Both the position numbers and the translations under genes were made by a program. From the NCBI GenBank assembly GCA_013362555.1, contig JABFVX010000350.1, positions 1 through 10,212 of the forward strand: 10,212 nucleotides of DNA, read 5' to 3'. Shown piece by piece: positions 7,611 through 10,212 of the stretch. Source of the stretch: Mycobacteriaceae bacterium (GTDB lineage Bacteria > Actinomycetota > Actinomycetes > Mycobacteriales > Mycobacteriaceae). Within the stretch, counting starts at the first letter, position 1. Each line of letters opens with the position of its first letter. The notes under the pieces are model-generated. The model ran no database searches and had not been told where the DNA came from. It saw only the letters and a list, made by a program, of their open reading frames with translations.

Positions 7611-7637
7611 ACATCGGCGACCTCGCAGCACCGATGT
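7611..7637. repeat. 7-bp inverted repeat downstream of the cyclase gene
   Basis: ACATCGG (7611-7617) and CCGATGT (7631-7637) are perfect inverted arms around a 13-base spacer. They lie about 70 bp after the cyclase stop. The repeat could be a weak factor-dependent terminator or an operator. There is no T-tract on either side. Confidence 0.4.
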
Positions 7638-7705
7638 TCGCCACCGCTTGGGCGCGCCTGTCGACACGTGGTGCGTGCGTGGCAATCGCGGAGCATTCGT
7701 CATGG

Positions 7706-8752
7706 TCAGCCCCGGCTCGGGCGCAGGACGTGGGAGTGCAGCCTGCTGAAACCGCGAACGCGGACGCTGCGCAGATGTCGGATGTCAAATTCCGAACGGC
7801 CGGTGAGCGTGTCCGCGGCTCGGTCGTCGATCAGCACGGTGCCCGGGCGCGCGACCCCCGTCAGCCGCGCGGCGATGTTGACCACCGAGCCGAACAGGTC
7901 GCCGAATCGCATCAGCACCGGTCCGTAGGCGACGCCGACCCGGAAGTCCACGGGGGTCCGGTCCTCGCCCGCTGTCAGGCCGACGGCCTGGATCGCCAGC
8001 GCGATTCGCGCGGCCGCGAGCGGCGTCTCGGCCGCGAACATCACTTCGTCCCCGACGTTCTTGATGGCCCAGCCGCCGTGCGCGGTGATGGCCTGGGTGG
8101 TCGAGGCCTCGAACTCCTCCAGCAGCGCGGCGAGCTCCCCGGGGTCGAGATGCCGGGTCAGCCGCGTGAAGCTCACCATGTCGGCGAAGCCGACGGCCAG
8201 GTCCCGGGTGGTCGTGCCGGTCACGCCCGCACTGCTGCCGGCGAGGCCGCTGCCGCCCGGCGCGCCGTCGGCCAGAGCCCGGGCCAGTGCCGCGGCCAAG
8301 TGCCTGCGCCAGGCATAGCTTTGCAGCCACTGCAACTGGTCGACGGTCTGCGTGGTAGGCGAGTTCAGCACGACGTCCACCTGCCACTCCGCGAGCCGAG
8401 CCATGGCCTGGCCCACGGTCCGCGCGAACGACAGCGCCAGTCGGGGATCGGCCGTGCGGGCGAAGTCCATCGCGCTGAACAGCTGCAGCGCCGCGATGTC
8501 GGCGTCGGTGAACTCGACCGCGGTCGGATCCTGGTTCGCGGGAAAGCCGAGCGCGACCCACAGCGCGGTCGCGCGTTCGGCAGGCACGCCCGCGAGCCGC
8601 GCGACGTCGTCGCGGGTGTGTCGGCGGGCGCCCTCGAGCAGGTGCGGCTCGAGTTCCGCGGCCATGCTTGCTTCCGGTTGCGCGATGTGTGCCAGTCCGT
8701 CGAGCTCCACGTCGCGCGCCGGCTCGGGGTCCACCGGATTCTCCCCTGACAT
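7706..8752 (-). CDS. Class III adenylate cyclase with N-terminal Ad_cyc_reg-like domain
   Basis: This 348-residue soluble enzyme makes cAMP from ATP. ATG at 8752 is chosen because GAGGAAG lies 6 bases upstream; the frame stays open to 8839 without such a site. Residues about 40-150 resemble the pH-sensor regulatory domain of mycobacterial cyclases Rv1264/Rv2212 (TRDDVARLAGVPAERATALW, FTDADIAALQLF). A Gly/Ser/Thr linker follows (about 162-182), then the catalytic domain (184-345). All six key residues are present: metal Asp191 (FADMVSFT) and Asp235 (KNVGDEVMF), adenine-selecting Lys231 and Asp285 (GDLFGSVVNIAARL), and transition-state Asn292 and Arg296. It should act as a homodimer. There is no membrane segment. 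In Rv1264/Rv2212 the N-terminal domain is linked to pH and fatty-acid control; the same here is inference. It is divergent from the protease gene and co-oriented with the mce operon. Confidence 0.92.
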   Translation of the reverse strand: MSGENPVDPEPARDVELDGLAHIAQPEASMAAELEPHLLEGARRHTRDDVARLAGVPAERATALWVALGFPANQDPTAVEFTDADIAALQLFSAMDFARTADPRLALSFARTVGQAMARLAEWQVDVVLNSPTTQTVDQLQWLQSYAWRRHLAAALARALADGAPGGSGLAGSSAGVTGTTTRDLAVGFADMVSFTRLTRHLDPGELAALLEEFEASTTQAITAHGGWAIKNVGDEVMFAAETPLAAARIALAIQAVGLTAGEDRTPVDFRVGVAYGPVLMRFGDLFGSVVNIAARLTGVARPGTVLIDDRAADTLTGRSEFDIRHLRSVRVRGFSRLHSHVLRPSRG

Positions 8753-8781
8753 GCTCGACTTCCTCGATGAATGGGCCGCGC

Positions 8782-8787
8782 ACAGTA
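8782..8787 (-). promoter_or_regulatory. Candidate -10 element for the adenylate cyclase gene
   Basis: The minus strand reads TACTGT, a TANNNT-type actinobacterial -10. A transcript would start near 8775, leaving a leader of about 22 nt that includes the GAGGAAG ribosome site. No recognisable -35 is seen. Confidence 0.35.
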
Positions 8788-8846
8788 CATCACGCCGACA
8801 CGCGCGGGCGATTGCCGCTCGGACTGTGTCCTGTACCAAATTCCGT

Positions 8847-8852
8847 TAGGGT
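8847..8852 (+). promoter_or_regulatory. Candidate -10 element for the secreted protease gene
   Basis: TAGGGT fits the TANNNT pattern. Its expected start point falls at about 8858-8859, on the in-frame GTG at 8858. The mRNA could therefore be leaderless from that GTG, or start there and use ATG at 8876. No clear -35 is seen. Confidence 0.4.
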
Positions 8853-8875
8853 GGACTGTGACGATCGGGAGGCTC

Positions 8876-9538
8876 ATGTCAAAACTGATGGCGGCGCTCG
8901 GTTTCGTAGGAGCGGCCGCAAGTGCAGCGGCATTGCTGGGCATGGCGCCCGCGCAGGCCGCGGGTCGTGCGGTGATCGGCGGCGGGTCCGGCATCATCAT
9001 CGATTCGCAGGTGGAGTGCACCGTCACCACCATCGGGCGGGACGGGGCGGGCAGGCTGGTCGGGCTCACCGCGGGCCACTGCGGGGACGCGGGGGACCGC
9101 GTGCTCGCCGAGGGCCACGAGAACGTCGGCCAGGTCGGCCGGTTCGTCTACTCCAACCACGACTTGGACTACGCCGTCATCGAATTCGACCGGACACGGG
9201 TCGTCCCGGTGAACCGGGTCGGCGGCGTGACCATCGCCGCGGTCGGGTCCCCGGCGCGCTTCCCGGACATCGCCTGCAAGCACGGCCGCACGACAGCGAC
9301 CACCTGCGGCGTCGCCTGGGGCGACATTTTCGCCACCGGCGCCGAGCTCTGGACCCAGATGTGCGTCATCGAGGGTGATTCGGGAGCCCCCGTCGTCGTG
9401 GGCTCCCGCTTGGTCGGCATGGTCAACGCCTACCTCGCCGTCGCCTGCGCGGGCCCCGAAGTCGGCACCACGATGGACTCGATCATGCGTGATCTCAACC
9501 GCCGCAACATCACCGGCTCCCACTTCCACCCGATCTAG
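8876..9538 (+). CDS. Secreted chymotrypsin-like (S1/alpha-lytic type) serine protease
   Basis: The product is 220 residues from ATG at 8876. A GGGAGG ribosome site ends only 3 bases upstream, so an in-frame GTG at 8858 (six residues longer, possibly leaderless) is a real alternative. Residues 1-28 form a Sec signal peptide with an Ala/Leu-rich core and APAQA before the predicted cut at Ala28/Ala29. The catalytic triad is His68 (LTAGHCG), Asp98 (DLDYAVIEF; Asp96 possible) and Ser169 (EGDSGAPV). Six Cys (48, 69, 134, 144, 163, 191) fit three sequential disulfides, with the first pair spanning the His as in alpha-lytic protease and streptogrisins. Unlike those enzymes there is no propeptide. It resembles the small mycobacterial S1-like protein Rv1815. 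It is expected outside the cell; the substrate is unknown. Confidence 0.88.
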   Translation: MSKLMAALGFVGAAASAAALLGMAPAQAAGRAVIGGGSGIIIDSQVECTVTTIGRDGAGRLVGLTAGHCGDAGDRVLAEGHENVGQVGRFVYSNHDLDYAVIEFDRTRVVPVNRVGGVTIAAVGSPARFPDIACKHGRTTATTCGVAWGDIFATGAELWTQMCVIEGDSGAPVVVGSRLVGMVNAYLAVACAGPEVGTTMDSIMRDLNRRNITGSHFHPI

Positions 9539-9540
9539 CG

Positions 9541-9612
9541 CCTTCCCGCACCCGTAGCGCGCGTCTACACCCGCAGCTGCGGGTGTAGACGCGCGCTACG
9601 GGTGCGGGAAGG
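9541..9612. terminator. Perfect 72-bp palindrome, probable terminator
   Basis: The two 36-bp arms (9541-9576 and 9577-9612) are exact reverse complements with no spacer. The left arm begins CCTTCCCGCACCCGTAG and the right arm ends CTACGGGTGCGGGAAGG; the centre is CCGCAGCTGCGG. It starts two bases after the protease stop codon. As RNA it would form a very stable GC-rich hairpin from either strand, so a terminator without a U-tract is the simplest reading. Its length and perfection are far beyond what termination needs. Confidence 0.7.
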
Positions 9613-9645
9613 GTCGTCGCGATGAGTTTCCCGGATTGGCCGGGT

Positions 9646-9660
9646 CTATATCGGATATAG
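9646..9660. promoter_or_regulatory. Perfect 15-bp palindrome, likely operator
   Basis: CTATATC-G-GATATAG has perfect 7-bp arms around one central base, in a locally AT-rich island within GC-rich DNA. It lies 21 bp upstream of the start codon at 9682 and just before the AGGAGG ribosome site. The position fits a repressor operator overlapping a promoter or transcript start. The regulator cannot be named, and none is encoded in the window. Confidence 0.5.
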
Positions 9661-9681
9661 GCCGGCTGACCAGGAGGATCG

Positions 9682-10212
9682 ATGACGTGGATCGACACAC
9701 GGGTGTTGTTGGCCTGCGCGATCGCCTATCTCATGGACGTGGCGCGCGACGTCCGCGGCCGCGAGCTCGCGCTGCCCACGCCCTGCTCCGAATGGGACCT
9801 GCACCTGCTGCTCGAGCATGTTGCCGACGGCCTCGCGGCCGTGTATGAGGCGGGCGCGGGCCCGATCGGGCCGCCGCCCGCCGCCGGCGCGCGCCAACCG
9901 GATCCCGCGGGCGTGCTCCGCAAGAACGCCGCACGCCTGCTCGCCTCCGACAGCCCGCGCGGCACGGTCCGCAACGCCGACCGCTGCCTGCCTCCCGGCA
10001 TGCTCACCGCGGCGGCGGCACTCGACATCGCCGTGCACGGCTGGGACATCGCGCGAGCCCGCGCCGACCCCCGCCCCATCCCGCCCGACCTGGCCCGTCC
10101 CCTGCTCGGCGTCGCGGCCACGGTGGTCCCCGCCGCGCAGCGCGCCCCCCAGTTCGCCCCGCAGTTCCTGATTTCCGCGCACGCCCCGCCCGGCGACCGC
10201 CTGGTCGCCTAC
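9682..10212 (+). CDS. DinB-fold maleylpyruvate isomerase/TIGR03086-like protein (3' end cut)
   Basis: The frame is open for 177 codons from ATG at 9682 to the window edge, without a stop. AGGAGG lies 4 bases upstream of the ATG. The N-terminal helix contains TPCSEWDLHLLLEHVADG (about 33-50), the typical TPC-W-D ... H motif of actinobacterial DinB-fold metal-binding proteins (MDMPI_N / TIGR03086 type), with His46 as a probable metal ligand. A second motif, ALDIAVHGWDIARA (about 113-126), carries Asp115 and His119 and matches the D-x-x-VHGWDLA signature. Family members are about 190-200 residues, so little is missing. Some are mycothiol-dependent maleylpyruvate isomerases, but most have no known reaction; I do not assign one. 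The 15-bp palindrome upstream suggests control by a dedicated repressor. Confidence 0.85.
   Translation, partial: MTWIDTRVLLACAIAYLMDVARDVRGRELALPTPCSEWDLHLLLEHVADGLAAVYEAGAGPIGPPPAAGARQPDPAGVLRKNAARLLASDSPRGTVRNADRCLPPGMLTAAAALDIAVHGWDIARARADPRPIPPDLARPLLGVAATVVPAAQRAPQFAPQFLISAHAPPGDRLVAY

Larger units (their letters stand above)
7472..7705. other. 234-bp intergenic control region ahead of the mce operon
   Basis: This stretch lies between the cyclase stop and the yrbEA start, both on the minus strand. It has no convincing gene. It is more AT-rich around 7545-7600 than the flanks. It holds a CRP-like box (7569-7584), two -10-like hexamers, an imperfect palindrome at 7522-7546 and a 7-bp inverted repeat at 7611-7637. 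No U-rich terminator follows the cyclase, so some read-through from the cyclase into mce is possible. Confidence 0.6.
9539..9681. other. Intergenic region with three inverted repeats
   Basis: It holds the 72-bp palindrome (9541-9612), a small inverted repeat CCCGG-ATTGG-CCGGG at 9630-9644, and the 15-bp palindrome at 9646-9660. No coding potential is seen. The promoter of the last gene must lie in about 9613-9671, but no convincing -35/-10 pair could be picked. Confidence 0.6.

Noticed and set aside
7611..7637. Intrinsic terminator of the cyclase gene
   Set aside because: It has a 13-base loop, only 7 pairs and no U-tract, so I list it as an inverted repeat only.
7601..8749. Long plus-strand open frame antisense to the adenylate cyclase
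   Set aside because: It has no domain or motif and an Arg/Gly/Gln/His-rich composition, while the minus strand has all the catalytic residues of a cyclase.
8857..8872. Second CRP site at the protease start (TGTGA at 8857-8861)
   Set aside because: Only one half-site is present; the other half reads GGAGG instead of TCACA.

Overview
The window is high-GC DNA with actinobacterial codon usage, from a mycolic-acid-forming actinomycete. A Nocardia-like genus is my best guess, based on a full Mce lipid-import operon, a mycobacterial-type soluble adenylate cyclase with an N-terminal pH-sensor/fatty-acid-type regulatory domain, GTG starts and TANNNT-type -10 elements. The genus is an inference; no rRNA or other taxonomic marker is present.

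Minus strand, 1-7471: a Mce (mammalian cell entry) operon read right to left. The order is yrbEA (6608-7471), yrbEB (5707-6576), mceA (4388-5698), mceB (3363-4391), mceC (2306-3337), mceD (1191-2309) and mceE (1-1191, cut by the window edge). The genes are packed with 1-4 base stop/start overlaps or short gaps, so they are almost certainly one transcript. The two YrbE proteins form the permease of an ABC-type lipid importer. The Mce proteins are expected to form the shaft that carries hydrophobic substrate across the periplasm-like space. The ATPase (MceG type) is not here and is normally encoded elsewhere. An mceF is expected just beyond base 1. Both the D- and E-position proteins carry lipoboxes.

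Minus strand, 7706-8752: a class III adenylate cyclase with a complete catalytic residue set and an Ad_cyc_reg-like N-terminal domain. It lies directly upstream of, and is co-oriented with, the mce operon. The 234-bp gap between them holds a 9-of-10 match to the CRP (cAMP receptor) box, two -10-like hexamers and two inverted repeats. This suggests a local circuit in which a lipid- or pH-responsive cyclase sets cAMP and cAMP-CRP acts on the lipid importer next door. That circuit is a hypothesis from sequence only.

Plus strand, 8876-9538: a small secreted chymotrypsin-like serine protease, divergent from the cyclase, with signal peptide, catalytic triad, six cysteines and no propeptide. Two bases after its stop codon lies a perfect 72-bp palindrome with no spacer (9541-9612). 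A second, 15-bp perfect palindrome (9646-9660) sits in front of the last gene (9682 to the window end), a DinB-fold/mycothiol-dependent maleylpyruvate isomerase-like protein truncated by the window edge.

No tRNA, rRNA, CRISPR array, insertion sequence or phage gene was seen. Long open frames antisense to the mce genes and the cyclase are GC-bias shadows.
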